A stretch of 64,000 bases of DNA, from the NCBI RefSeq assembly GCF_000411135.1, contig NZ_KE150262.1, positions 560,770 to 624,769 on the forward strand, written 5' to 3'. Made by a program: the position numbers and the translations under genes. Below the pieces are notes generated by a model. It saw nothing but the letters and a program-made list of their open reading frames with translations, had not been told where the DNA came from and made no database searches. Source of the DNA: Actinotignum schaalii FB123-CNA-2. GTDB taxonomy: Bacteria > Actinomycetota > Actinomycetes > Actinomycetales > Actinomycetaceae. Shown one piece after another: positions 37,001 through 46,212 of this stretch. Every line of letters starts with the position of its first letter. The first letter of the stretch is position 1.

Positions 37001-37236
37001 CGTGAGACCGGGCATGAGCAGGACGCGGTAAGGGGATGTACGGAGGTAATAAGAACCCGGTAGGTGTGGCCGTTACCGAGGACGCGGGCGACGATGCCGT
37101 GGGAATTCTCCTTTATCTCAAGAACGCGACCGGTTGCCGCGTAGCGTTTTCCGCGGGCGAGCATGGGAGGCGTGAAATAAAGCTCGTAGAAATCCGAGGT
37201 GAGTGCTGCAATAGCGGAGCGAAGTGTGCCGGCCAT
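34069..37236 (-). CDS. Snf2-family DNA helicase/ATPase with SWIM zinc finger
   Basis: 1055 residues. A SWIM finger (C73-x-C75...C81-x-H83) is near the N-terminus. About 480 residues of unconserved linker follow, then the Snf2 motor: motif I DDMGLGKTAQ at about 615, motif II DEAQ, the GTPVEN motif, and in lobe 2 VFSQFTTYL, LISLKAGGTGLTLTEADYV and DRAHRIGQ. Such bacterial HepA/RapA-like proteins translocate on double-stranded DNA and may act in repair or transcription recycling. It is alone on its strand, between nrdHIE and nrdF. Its stop codon overlaps a copy of the dispersed 15-mer (34056-34070). ATG 37236 follows AAAGG. Confidence 0.92.
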   Translation of the reverse strand: MAGTLRSAIAALTSDFYELYFTPPMLARGKRYAATGRVLEIKENSHGIVARVLGNGHTYRVLITSVHPLTASCSCPVSRRCKHTVATLLVYAERVKDRSWRTLLTDSLVGTEQRPDTRGLGLILSRSAESGEVTGLLRPAQRNLNGEWSHRTTTWSTIAPAHGYSSAAESLDPLQLAALREIHDVAKRASYFDPSISLQSLGTTAMAYLENARDAGVELFCGDTDLPLRIDKTPWSAQLSLSARERGSDDLHLRVLPETPEGTPAAVIKGTEPALAMSYENDSYVLGRINPNLPAALSETLGSAQPLRIPAAEIPMFELNLLPALPPDIRVVSPDGAFTPHRFSDPVLHALIRRPAPDELNSQLTGPFLLEWYAKRQLLGADSTEPTEMPALYTPLTWGSGIMKLPQGQLQAAQRAWLAADMPELHFPRSRNLDITTYQHLREDILPAWRAAGISVIFDEGADLTVLTEAPVLTTTVTEDRDWLDLGVTVTVGEHDVPLPVLYDALTSGAPHLVLGDMVIPLGSDFDALRQLLHDAAALGTVTPDSISVPRARAHALDLSALANPQALGDALAQLEHLGEAVPVPETFHGTLRSYQEAGFSWLTHLARAHYGGILADDMGLGKTAQMLAMMSGERAEGTLKGPVLVVAPTSVVPVWRSEAERFTPELRLRTITESGKRRSQALPIIAANADVVVTSYTLLRLERAEYAKVDWGGVILDEAQAVKNPSTVGYRAVAALTRPWTFAVTGTPVENSLSDLAALLALTSPGLLPGHARFTEQFQNPIEKFNDEEAAALLTRLVRPFILRRRKAEVAKDLPARTVTELSVPLAPAHAQRYRKQLERERQEILGLIDDPNANRISILASLTRLRRMAIDPGLVDARITTPPAKTMLLLEHLQQIIPEGHRALVFSQFTTYLERIAHQLDREGITYSYLDGSTRDRAGAIAAFRDGSTPVFLISLKAGGTGLTLTEADYVYIMDPWWNPAAEEQAIDRAHRIGQDKPVTVYRLASADTIEEKVIALQARKRELAGMVDEAARGPISGADIRSLLELTGPEGR

Positions 37237-37413
37237 CCTTTAATTTTAAGACGCATCCGGGGATGAGGAAAGTTTGGGTTCCGGGTTCTTTGGGTTCCAG
37301 CTTCTTTGGGGGCGGGGTGCGGCAGGCGAACCGGGCGCGGCGCTTCCGGACCGGCGCGGTAGGATAGGTGCCACTTCCGCGGAGGCACCCCGCGGAGAAA
37401 GAAGGCGGAGCAG

Positions 37414-39012
37414 GTGAGGAATCGGTATCGTCACGCGGGCACTTTGGCGGTGCTTCTCGGCACCCTACTCGCGCTGGTTCTGGTAGCAGGAGCGCTGGGT
37501 GGCTGCGCGCTGCTCAAAGCCCCGGTACTCGCCGCTCCGATTCCTCGCCCGGTCACCTACGATAATTTTGGCGACGACGGCGTTGCTATCGTCTGGGACG
37601 ACGACGCCACCTACCGCGATCTCGACGCCGAATTTGACGACTCTGGCATTGTGGACGGCCGGGTCCTGGCTGCCGCCTACCACCGCGGTGCCGGGCTCCC
37701 CGATTCTCTCAACGCCGCACTCAACGAGGACCCGAAAGTCAGCGATGTTGGGCTGGGGGAGGGCCTGCCCGGGGCGGGCTACAACTTCCCGGGAATCCCG
37801 CAGGTGGGAACCTTCTTTCACGTGGTTCCCGGAACAACCCAGGTGATCCGCGGCTGCACCGGCGTGGTCCTCGATACCCCGGGGCGTTCCCAGATTCTTT
37901 CCGCCGCGCACTGCTGGCCCGGAGATGCCTACGCCGCTACCGTTTTCGTACCGCAATTCGCCATTATTGCCGGTACCGCCTATATCCCCCACGGTATTTG
38001 GCGCATCGACCCGGACTCCGTGGTCATCAACGACGCGTATTACAGCGATGATGAGGATGCGGATCGGTACGACGCCGCCGTCCTTACCGCGGACCCGGAC
38101 CGCTTCGGCAACCTCCTCGAAGATGTGACGGGCGGGCTGCCCATTGCCAATGCGAGCCCGGAGCAACCAGATATTGAGGTGATCGGCTACCCGGTGGCTG
38201 AATCTTTCGAGGCCGATAACTACACCTCCGCCTACCCGCGCCACTGCCGTAACTCCACCGAAACCTTCACGGAAAACGGCGTGGACTACTTCCATATTGA
38301 ATGCGCCGGGATGCCCACCGGGGTATCCGGCGGGCCCTGGCTCCAGCAGAACGAGAGCGGGGAATGGGCCATCGTGGCAATTACGGGCGGGGCGCAGGAC
38401 GGCGGCGGCTATACCGATGACGAATCCGTGGGCGTGCCCATGGATAACCTCATCGCTGACCTGCTAGAAGAAGCCCGCATCACCCTGGGGGATGCCGCCC
38501 TTGAACCGGGTAACCCGGCCCACGAAGTCCTCGGTTACCTGGGCGGTCAGCCCGACCGTGCGGATGCCTTCACCGTGTGGTCCTCCGGGGCGGTCGCGCT
38601 CTACCTAGATGCCGGCAGCGGGGAAGAAACCCTACCGCGGGCCGAGGAAGAAACCGGCGACTTCGCCCAGTTGGATGCCGCGCGTAGTTTCCGTTCTGTG
38701 CGGATCCTCGGCGGGCGTGATCGCCGTTTACGTAACCTCCGCACTCTCGCGGCCGGGGACCTGGACGGCTCGGGCATGGCTGATATTCTCACCCTCGGTC
38801 GCGATGGCGCCCTCATCCTCTGGCACGACCCGGGGCTCTTCGGCTTGCGCCACCCCGAACACCTCAACCCGCATCTTCCCCTCGAATTCACCAACGTGAC
38901 CAAGATGAGCATCGCCGATGACACCCTCACTGTCACCAACATCGATGGCACGACGACGCAGTATGCGGATATCTCCCAGCAGGGTATCCAGCCCAAGCCG
39001 CGCACCTCATGA
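37414..39012 (+). CDS. trypsin-like serine protease lipoprotein with C-terminal repeat region
   Basis: 532 residues from GTG 37414. The signal sequence ends in a lipobox (GALGGC), so the protein is probably tethered to the outer membrane face. A chymotrypsin-fold triad is visible: H166 in SAAHCW, D220 in DRYDAAVL, S305 in GVSGGPWL. C157 (RGCTGVV) and C167 may form the usual disulfide. The last ~150 residues include AAGDLDGSGMADILTLGRDGALILW, an FG-GAP/VCBS-like unit. The substrate is unknown; the combination suggests a surface protease with a binding tail. It lies upstream of nrdF but is unrelated in function. Confidence 0.8.
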   Translation: MRNRYRHAGTLAVLLGTLLALVLVAGALGGCALLKAPVLAAPIPRPVTYDNFGDDGVAIVWDDDATYRDLDAEFDDSGIVDGRVLAAAYHRGAGLPDSLNAALNEDPKVSDVGLGEGLPGAGYNFPGIPQVGTFFHVVPGTTQVIRGCTGVVLDTPGRSQILSAAHCWPGDAYAATVFVPQFAIIAGTAYIPHGIWRIDPDSVVINDAYYSDDEDADRYDAAVLTADPDRFGNLLEDVTGGLPIANASPEQPDIEVIGYPVAESFEADNYTSAYPRHCRNSTETFTENGVDYFHIECAGMPTGVSGGPWLQQNESGEWAIVAITGGAQDGGGYTDDESVGVPMDNLIADLLEEARITLGDAALEPGNPAHEVLGYLGGQPDRADAFTVWSSGAVALYLDAGSGEETLPRAEEETGDFAQLDAARSFRSVRILGGRDRRLRNLRTLAAGDLDGSGMADILTLGRDGALILWHDPGLFGLRHPEHLNPHLPLEFTNVTKMSIADDTLTVTNIDGTTTQYADISQQGIQPKPRTS

Positions 39013-39071
39013 TCTGGCTCGCACCGCTTACCGATTCAACCGTCTAGAATGGGCGGGGTGTGGCGGCGCGA

Positions 39072-39090
39072 GCGGCGTCGTCGTTCTTAA
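39072..39090 (+). repeat. dispersed-motif copy (19-mer pair)
   Basis: GCGGCGTCGTCGTTCTTAA, identical to 53761-53779, 14.7 kb away. Both are intergenic. Confidence 0.8.
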
Positions 39091-39120
39091 CCGTTATCTA
39101 TCCCGCATCACCTGCGCTAA

Positions 39121-40110
<990 letters not shown>

Positions 40111-40324
40111 CGTGCTTGCGCGCTCGCGGTGGTGCGGCCCGCGGCGGCGCGTGCGGTACGACGCCGCAGCGCCGGCCTGGCGGTAATAGCGCCGGCCCGC
40201 CGCCACGCAATGCGGCGCGGCGCCGCGTGACCAATTCCGCCGCGAAAAAACTGGCACCACGCCCCGCTGAGCGTGTACGCTAGTAAGGCTTGCAGGGGTG
40301 AGCTCAGGCTTTCCCGGTGAGCAT

Positions 40325-40411
40325 GGAGACGTGACTGAGTGGCCGAAAGTGGCACCCTGCTAAGGTGTTAGTCGCAATAGCGGCTCGAGGGTTCGAATCC
40401 CTCCGTCTCCG
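40325..40411 (+). tRNA. tRNA-Ser(GCT)
   Basis: Acceptor GGAGACG pairs with CGTCTCC (40404-40410), discriminator G. Anticodon arm GCACC-CTGCTAA-GGTGT carries GCT at 40359-40361. There is a long class II variable arm (TAGTCGCAATAGCGGCT) and a T arm GAGGG-TTCGAAT-CCCTC. CCA is not encoded. Confidence 0.95.
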
Positions 40412-40460
40412 CTCTGTGATGGATCGTGGATTAGCCACGCCAGACGAAGGAGTACAACCG

Positions 40461-40913
40461 GTGGTCGCCACGATCCTCGGCTGGGGCTATGAAGGCAAAA
40501 CTCTCAGCGATCTTCTCTCCACATTGGAAACTAACCGGGTCCATGCCGTTATTGATATTCGGCTTACTCCCATCAGCCGCAAGAAAGGATTTTCTAAAAC
40601 GCGGCTTCGCCAAGCCGTTGAATCTACTGGGACTCGCTATGTTCATATGCGGTCCCTCGGTAATCCAAAAGATAATCGGGCAGCTTTCGCTTATCCTGGA
40701 ACTCCCGAAGCGCATGCAGCTCACGCACGTTTCCGCAACGAGGTACTCGCGACTCCGGATGCGCGGGTAGCCATCCACGAGATTGCCGATCTCGCGCATG
40801 ACGGTGCGATTCTTATTCTTTGCTTTGAGGCTAATCACCAGCAGTGCCACCGGAAACTCGTGATTGAGGAAACGTGCGCTGTGTTAGAAGAGTCCGAGCG
40901 CTTCGCGGCTTGA
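40461..40913 (+). CDS. DUF488 family protein
   Basis: 150 residues from GTG 40461, chosen because GAAGGAG lies 8 bases upstream and the family starts with a T-I-G-Y/W-G strand; an ATG at 40419 would add 14 residues. Family features are AVIDIRLTPISRKKGFSKTRL (about 29-49), YVHMRSLGNP and a final ILCFEANHQQCHRKLV with the Cys-x7-Cys-His-Arg motif. DUF488 proteins are widespread, small and of unsettled function, possibly nucleic-acid related. It lies 50 bases behind tRNA-Ser and could be co-transcribed with it. Confidence 0.85.
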   Translation: MVATILGWGYEGKTLSDLLSTLETNRVHAVIDIRLTPISRKKGFSKTRLRQAVESTGTRYVHMRSLGNPKDNRAAFAYPGTPEAHAAHARFRNEVLATPDARVAIHEIADLAHDGAILILCFEANHQQCHRKLVIEETCAVLEESERFAA

Positions 40914-41216
40914 GACGCAATGTCTTGATTGCGCAGCAAGACACAGCCATAAAAGCACGGGTCCTCGGTGAGGACCCGGCGACAACGCTTCCGCAGTGGA
41001 CTCGTCGTGTTTTTATAGTGCGCGAGGAGTTTATGATTGCCAAGATAAATGCAGTACATCTCGAGATGCTGCATTGATCCTGGAATTCGCCTTCACTCCT
41101 ATATAAAATTCGGGTGGGCGTGGTGATTATGTCACTGTGAACTACGCTGAAAATGGGTGGGGCTGAGCGCCGTAATACTGTGGACTTTTACCTAGACAAG
41201 TAAGTAAGGGCAAAGG
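40914..41216. other. intergenic region with hairpins
   Basis: 303 bases without a gene. GGGTCCTC-GGT-GAGGACCC lies at about 40960-40979. At 41049-41074, ATGCAG...CTGCAT encloses the perfect palindrome CATCTCGAGATG; its GCAGTACATCTCG resembles part of the dispersed 80-base element. The region is lower in GC than its surroundings. Confidence 0.5.
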
Positions 41217-41543
41217 ATGGCTGCAAGTACAAGTGGTGGCTCAAGTACCCCTCCAGTTGTTGCTCTTGCACATTACGTTCGAGAGCACGGTGATCAAGAA
41301 ATACTATTCGGTGAAAAAGATCAGTTCGGGCACGGCCTTGGGGTAGAAGACTCTGTCTGGGAATTATGCTCGATTTTGTCCGCAGCGAAGGTCTCTGGGT
41401 CGCCTATTCCAGAAACCATGCTCGTTGCAGCCATTAACGATATTACGTACCAACTTGATGCTCATTCATCAGGTGCGCTCAATGCGGCATTAGAACACTA
41501 TGGGTCGTCTTTGCGGGTTCCCCAAATACCCCGCGACGAGTAG
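41217..41543 (+). CDS. small protein, tandem family member 1
   Basis: 108 residues, soluble and acidic. The block YVREHGDQEILFGEKDQFG...VWELCSIL...IPETMLVAAINDI aligns with the gene at 41923-42228 (YVQKHGDQDFLFGEKGQWG...VWDLIYTV...MPEDLIGAAIDEV) and loosely with the gene between. ATG 41217 follows AAGGGCAAAGG. I do not recognise a named family. Tandem small paralogues of this size often are immunity proteins to secreted toxins, but no toxin gene is adjacent. Confidence 0.75.
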   Translation: MAASTSGGSSTPPVVALAHYVREHGDQEILFGEKDQFGHGLGVEDSVWELCSILSAAKVSGSPIPETMLVAAINDITYQLDAHSSGALNAALEHYGSSLRVPQIPRDE

Positions 41544-41559
41544 CTTAGGAGGTTCCCCG

Positions 41560-41883
41560 ATGATTGCATATGAATTGGACGGTTTCCCGGCGGTGATTCG
41601 CCTTCTTGAATTTGTGACGAAAAAATCCGAAAAGTATCATCCGGATGAACTCGTTTTAAAGGCATTGTGGGGTCCTGTCACGCCGTGGACGGTTATCGAC
41701 GCTTTAAAATTTGGGGAAGCTTACGGATTTGAGATTCCTTCAAAGCTTGCGTGTGATGCGGTGGATGAAATTCGTCCAATTCTTGATTCGTGGGCTACCG
41801 ATATTTTGGAGTATCACGAAAATAAGAATCATTGGGGTTTGGACTTGTCTTTGCCGAAGGAGCCGGGAGTTTGGCCGGACTAA
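41560..41883 (+). CDS. small protein, tandem family member 2 (divergent)
   Basis: 107 residues from ATG 41560, preceded by TTAGGAGG. The pattern VLKALWGPVTPWTVIDALKFGEAYGFEIPSKLACDAVDEIR keeps the spacing of the flanking proteins (a helix, a Phe/Ile-Pro turn, then AxxAxDEIR), so it is probably a diverged third member. It is soluble, and low in GC for this chromosome. The function is unknown. Confidence 0.7.
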   Translation: MIAYELDGFPAVIRLLEFVTKKSEKYHPDELVLKALWGPVTPWTVIDALKFGEAYGFEIPSKLACDAVDEIRPILDSWATDILEYHENKNHWGLDLSLPKEPGVWPD

Positions 41884-41922
41884 CTAGCCCATCTTTGCCA
41901 GACCGGAAAGCGAGGAAATCAT

Positions 41923-42228
41923 ATGGTTTTACCTATAAGTGAAGCACCACAGGAGTCGCAGGTGGCGCTTCTTGCTGAGTACGTCCAGAAACATGGCGAC
42001 CAGGACTTCCTTTTTGGTGAAAAGGGGCAATGGGGAAATGACGTGGGGGAAGATTGTGATGTCTGGGATCTGATCTACACCGTACATTCGGGTGTTATTT
42101 CCAGTTGTGCCATGCCAGAAGATCTGATCGGCGCAGCTATCGACGAAGTCCGGGATTGGTTTGATGAGCGTACGCGACAGATCTTGAATCAGTATTTGGA
42201 AGAGGGCGGTTACTCCCTGCGAGCCTAA
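41923..42228 (+). CDS. small protein, tandem family member 3
   Basis: 101 residues. It is the closest paralogue of the gene at 41217-41543, sharing H-G-D-Q, L-F-G-E-K and the C-terminal GGYSLRA / GSSLRV ending. GAAAGCGAGG is upstream of the ATG. The three genes run in one direction with gaps of 16 and 39 bases, so they form one operon. The function is unknown. Confidence 0.75.
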   Translation: MVLPISEAPQESQVALLAEYVQKHGDQDFLFGEKGQWGNDVGEDCDVWDLIYTVHSGVISSCAMPEDLIGAAIDEVRDWFDERTRQILNQYLEEGGYSLRA

Positions 42229-42430
42229 TCTGCCGATCAATTCCATTCGCTGGTCATATGCCTGCCCTCGGTAATGTGACAGGTAATCGAAGAGCTTTCA
42301 GCCATAGAAATTGGGCTACTTTTCAGCCGTCGCTAACAGATCCGCGGCGGCCTCTTTTGCCTCGCTTTTACCTTCAGTGTAGACAACCGGCCAGAACAAC
42401 GCCCGTGATCTGTGCGGAGAATAGAGAAGC

Positions 42431-42462
42431 TGGGGGCCGCGCCGGTATCGGCGCGGCCCCCA
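42431..42462. terminator. bidirectional terminator
   Basis: TGGGGGCCGCGCC and GGCGCGGCCCCCA form a perfect 13-bp stem with loop GGTATC, between the small-gene operon and the convergent BspA-like gene. The remainder of 42229-42502 shows nothing further. Confidence 0.85.
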
Positions 42463-42502
42463 GGTGCGTGGCGTTTAGCCTTGAGTTACCTAGAACTTCG
42501 GA

Positions 42503-43756
42503 TTACTTCGCACGCCGACGCAGGGCGTAGCCGGTGGGCAGCAGCACGGCCATGACGGCCAGAGCGACCGTAGCGGCAAGGCCAGTGTGGGCGAGTTGCC
42601 GCGTCGGTGCCTTGCTTGGGGTAGGAGCCGGCTTGTTAGCCTCGGGCGACGGCACAGGCTTAGGAGCCGGTTGAGGCTTCGGGTCCTGCGGTTGCGACGG
42701 AGAAGTTGGATCCGCGGGTTTCGGTTGCGGATTGGGCTCCGGTTGCGGCACCGGATCAGGTTGCGGCTGGGGCTGAGGGTTGGGGTCCGGAATAGGGTCC
42801 GGCGCCGGCTGAGGGTTGGGGTCCGGAATAGGGTCCGGCGCCGGCTGGGGGTCGGGATCTGGAACTGGTTCAGGATCAGGAACCGGTTGGGGTTCAGGCT
42901 CAGGTGCCGGCTCTGTCACATTGACCCGAACCACCGCGGAATACAGCGGCTTACCGGTGGCCGTATCATTCGCCATCATGATGACGCGGGTGGAACCCGG
43001 GGCAACCCCGGTCACCGTGCCATCAGCAAAGGTCACGATGGAGCTGGTGAGGGCGGGCTCGGCTGCGCCGTCGTCCCAATAATACGCACCCCACGTGAGC
43101 CCGCGACCGCTGAGATCGCCGTTCACATCAGTAATCCGCGCGAGCGTGAGCGTGCCGTGCGCGGGTATCGTGGCGTCGGCGAGCTCTTGCTGCGCGAAAG
43201 CCGGGCTGCTATTGCCGGCGCTGCTGCCGGGCACCACCGGGAAAACGGCGTTGTTATACGTGCCGGCTAAGCGCACCGTGGAAATATGATTATTTTGGAA
43301 AGCGCTCCAGGCCACCTCGGTGATCGAGGCGGGCAGCGTGACCTCCGTGAGCGCATTGGCCTGGAAAGCCGCCGGCCCAATCTTCTGCATCCCCGCCGGG
43401 AACTCCACCGCGGAAATCGCATTGCGATCCAGGAAACCGTAACTCACCTCCGTGAGGGTGGCCGGCAGCGTAATACCGGTGATTCCCTTGCTGTGCATAT
43501 TCCCCGTCCTGCCATTCGGCCCGGTCAGCGCGGTCACGCCCTCTGGAATAACCACGTGCTTGAGGTTCGTAATTTTCTGCAGGCCGGTATCGCTCAAACC
43601 GCGCAGCGTTGTGGTGGCGCCCTCGGTTTCGATAGTGAAATCCGCGGCATCCCACGTGGCAGCGGGAGCGGCGGTGGCTGCCGGCACCATCGCCGCCAGC
43701 CCCATCATCAATGCCGTGCACAGTGCACCCACCGTGCCGACGATTCCCTTTTTCAT
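42503..43756 (-). CDS. BspA-like leucine-rich-repeat surface protein, LAHTG anchor
   Basis: 417 residues. The signal peptide is at 1-29 (KKGIVGTVGALCTALMMG...ATAAPA). An LRR_5/BspA-type region follows with four or five repeats of the form ITLPATLTEVSYGFLDRN, AISAVEFPAGMQKIGPAAFQ and LTEVTLPASITEVAWSAFQ (about 50-170). An Ig-like domain ends in SAVVRVNVTEP. A PxP stalk (PDPEPVPDP, PDPNPQPAPDPI) of about 100 residues follows, then LAHTG (388-392), a hydrophobic span and RRRAK. LAXTG is the signal used by class E sortases. BspA-type repeats bind host matrix in other bacteria; binding here is inferred. GAAAGGA precedes the ATG. Confidence 0.88.
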   Translation of the reverse strand: MKKGIVGTVGALCTALMMGLAAMVPAATAAPAATWDAADFTIETEGATTTLRGLSDTGLQKITNLKHVVIPEGVTALTGPNGRTGNMHSKGITGITLPATLTEVSYGFLDRNAISAVEFPAGMQKIGPAAFQANALTEVTLPASITEVAWSAFQNNHISTVRLAGTYNNAVFPVVPGSSAGNSSPAFAQQELADATIPAHGTLTLARITDVNGDLSGRGLTWGAYYWDDGAAEPALTSSIVTFADGTVTGVAPGSTRVIMMANDTATGKPLYSAVVRVNVTEPAPEPEPQPVPDPEPVPDPDPQPAPDPIPDPNPQPAPDPIPDPNPQPQPQPDPVPQPEPNPQPKPADPTSPSQPQDPKPQPAPKPVPSPEANKPAPTPSKAPTRQLAHTGLAATVALAVMAVLLPTGYALRRRAK

Positions 43757-43919
43757 CCGATATCCTTTCGTGGTGCGGCTCGGGCGAGTCCAGAGAAACT
43801 CGGGTTACTCACCGCCACCGTACCGCGAAATGCGCGGAAATTCATCAGAAAATGAACCGGATTGCATGGAAATTATTATTATCGCAGCTTGCGGCCGTGC
43901 GGGGCGCTTGTGATATTTC

Positions 43920-43937
43920 ACGACGACGGCGCCAGCG
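43920..43937 (-). repeat. dispersed-motif copy (18-mer pair)
   Basis: ACGACGACGGCGCCAGCG, identical to 23359-23376 in the large adhesin gene and close to 28889-28902 between lctP and lutA. It ends immediately before the HAD hydrolase stop codon. Confidence 0.75.
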
Positions 43938-44876
43938 TTAACGCGCCAGCAGCACCTCGAGGAGGGTGGCTACGCCGTCGTCCCATACCGGATCGGTCAC
44001 GGCCCGCGCGTGCGCACGAACGTAATCGAGCGCCTGCCCCATCGCGACCCCCACGCCGGCCCACTCGAGCATCTGGATGTCGTTCCCGCCATCGCCCACG
44101 GCCACCGTTCCCCCGCGCGCGATTCCGAAATCGCGGCGGAGTACCTCAAGTGCGCTGGCCTTGGAGATCCCGGCCCGTCCGGCATCCACCCAGCCTGAGC
44201 CGGAAGAAGATGACGCCGCCCAATCCACCCCGGGCATATCGAGGCGGGAAAGGCGCGCCATGAGCTCGGCGGCTTCCATGCGGGGGACCACCATAATGAG
44301 GCGGAGGGCGTCCGGGACCACGAGGTCTTTGAATTTCACCCAGATGGCATTGGGTTCCAGGCGTTCGGTGGCGTACCCGTGCGCCACCCGCCGCGGGCCT
44401 TCCACCGGTTCCACCGCGAAATAGGCGCCCGGGAATTCGCGGCGCATGGCATCGAGGGCCCGGGCCAGATCGGCTTCCTCCATGGTGAAAAGGTGGGCGA
44501 GGCGCACCGGCACCACGTCCCCGCGATCCGTCATGGAGCGGACCGTGCGCACCTCCACCCCGGGAAGCTGTGCGTTCCCGAGCAGCACCGTTTCGTTGCC
44601 GTTCGAGCACACCATAATGGTTTCGCTCACCCGTAGCATATCGAGCACGGGAATGGCGGATTCACGCCCGCGTCCGGTAGCCACCACCAGGTGGGTTCCC
44701 CGGCGCAGGTGCTCCTGGAAAGCGGCGTCCACCCGTTCGGCGATGATTCCGTCCGGGCGGAGCGTGGTGCCGTCCAAGTCCAGGCAGACCATGAGCTCCG
44801 GCCCGGCCGGCGGGGTCCCGGCGGCATCGAAAGCGGCCCGCAAGCGCGCCGCCGTGGACTCCTCCTGGATCTTCAC
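43938..44876 (-). CDS. HAD-superfamily (Cof-like) hydrolase
   Basis: 312 residues. Motif I is LDLDGTTL (about 30-37), motif II VVATGRGRES, and the C-terminal block is VAVGDGGNDIQMLEWAGVGVAMG, all typical of Cof-type sugar- or nucleotide-phosphate phosphatases with a C2 cap. The substrate cannot be read from the sequence. It follows serS by 43 bases on the same strand, completing a probable four-gene transcription unit. Confidence 0.88.
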   Translation of the reverse strand: MKIQEESTAARLRAAFDAAGTPPAGPELMVCLDLDGTTLRPDGIIAERVDAAFQEHLRRGTHLVVATGRGRESAIPVLDMLRVSETIMVCSNGNETVLLGNAQLPGVEVRTVRSMTDRGDVVPVRLAHLFTMEEADLARALDAMRREFPGAYFAVEPVEGPRRVAHGYATERLEPNAIWVKFKDLVVPDALRLIMVVPRMEAAELMARLSRLDMPGVDWAASSSSGSGWVDAGRAGISKASALEVLRRDFGIARGGTVAVGDGGNDIQMLEWAGVGVAMGQALDYVRAHARAVTDPVWDDGVATLLEVLLAR

Positions 44877-44919
44877 ATCGCCGCCTTCGTTACGCTGGTG
44901 GTTACTCCGTTCAGGGAGC

Positions 44920-46203
44920 CTAGTTCACCGGCTCGATGAATTCGCGTCCGGCCAGGCCGGCGCCCAGGTAGGGCCGCAGCGCCTCGGGGACGTACAGCGA
45001 GCCGTCCTTCTGCTGGTGGTTCTCGAAAAGCGCCACCAGCCAGCGGGTAGTGGCCAGGGTTCCGTTGAGGGTGGCCACCGCGCGGGTTTTCCCGTCCACG
45101 CGCTCGCGCACATTGAGCCGCCGCGCCTGGTAAGTGGTGCAATTGGAGGTTGAGGTGACCTCCATATAGCGATGCTGGGTGGGCAGCCACGCCTCGCAAT
45201 CGAATTTCTGTGCCGCGGAAGAACCCAGATCCCCGGCCGCCACATTAATAATGCGGTAGGGAAGTTCCATCTTCCCGATCATTTCGCGTTCCATCGCGAG
45301 CAGCGCGCGGTGTTCTTCCTCGGATTGCTCCACCGGGCAGTAGGAGAACATTTCCACCTTATTGAATTGGTGCACGCGAATAATCCCGCGGGTGTCCTTC
45401 CCGTAGGAGCCGGCCTCACGCCGGTAGCAGGCCGAATACCCGCAGTAGCGCCGCGGCTTACCGCCCAAGTCCAAAATCTCATCCTTGTGGTAGCCAGCCA
45501 GCGGCACTTCCGAGGTACCCACCAGGTACTGGTCATCGGCACCCAGGTAGTAAATCTCATCGGAATGTTCCCCGAGGAACCCGGTGCCGGACATAATATC
45601 CGGGTTCACAATCGTGGGCGTGGTCATGAGCGTGAAGCCGTGTTCGGCAGCCTGATCGATGGCCATGCGGAACATCGCCATTTCCAGGTGCGCGCCCACT
45701 CCCTTGAGGTAGTAGAAGCGCGATCCGGAGACTTTCGCGCCGCGATCCATATCCAAGGCCCCCAGGCCTTCCGCAATATCGAGGTGATCCTTGGGGGTGA
45801 AGCCTTCCGCCTCAAAATCGCGCGGGGTGCCGATGACTTCCAGCACCTCGTAATCATCTTCCCCGCCCGCGGGCACCCCGGCGAGCACCGGGTTTTCAAT
45901 CGCGCGATTGGCGGCAAGGTAGGTTTCTTCGGCTTCCGCCGCGGCCGCATCCAGCGCCTTGACCTTTTCGGCCAGCTCTTTGGCGTGGGCGAGCACGGCG
46001 GGGCGCTCCTCCGGGGATGCCTTCCCCACGGATCGCGACACCTCTTTTTGTTCGGCCCGGGCGGCTTCGAACTCTTGCAGGGTGGTGCGGCGCGCATCGT
46101 CGGCGGCGAGCAGGGCATCGACGGTGGCGGGATCATTCCCGCGGCGGCGCTGGGACTCACGGATAGCTTCCGGATTCTCGCGAACAGAACGCATATCAAG
46201 CAT
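44920..46203 (-). CDS. serS: seryl-tRNA synthetase
   Basis: A 427-residue class II synthetase charging tRNA-Ser. An N-terminal long-helix tRNA-binding arm (about 30-100, [19 protein letters not shown]) is followed by the catalytic core: motif 1 around [12 protein letters not shown], motif 2 around [31 protein letters not shown], motif 3 around [20 protein letters not shown]. The window also carries two tRNA-Ser genes. Only 9 bases separate it from the upstream phosphotransferase gene. Confidence 0.97.
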   Translation of the reverse strand: MLDMRSVRENPEAIRESQRRRGNDPATVDALLAADDARRTTLQEFEAARAEQKEVSRSVGKASPEERPAVLAHAKELAEKVKALDAAAAEAEETYLAANRAIENPVLAGVPAGGEDDYEVLEVIGTPRDFEAEGFTPKDHLDIAEGLGALDMDRGAKVSGSRFYYLKGVGAHLEMAMFRMAIDQAAEHGFTLMTTPTIVNPDIMSGTGFLGEHSDEIYYLGADDQYLVGTSEVPLAGYHKDEILDLGGKPRRYCGYSACYRREAGSYGKDTRGIIRVHQFNKVEMFSYCPVEQSEEEHRALLAMEREMIGKMELPYRIINVAAGDLGSSAAQKFDCEAWLPTQHRYMEVTSTSNCTTYQARRLNVRERVDGKTRAVATLNGTLATTRWLVALFENHQQKDGSLYVPEALRPYLGAGLAGREFIEPVN

Positions 46204-46212
46204 GGATCCAGC

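Noticed and set aside
40325-42228. Genomic island integrated at tRNA-Ser(GCT)
   Set aside because: No integrase and no duplicated tRNA 3' end could be found in the window; only lower GC and odd genes support it.
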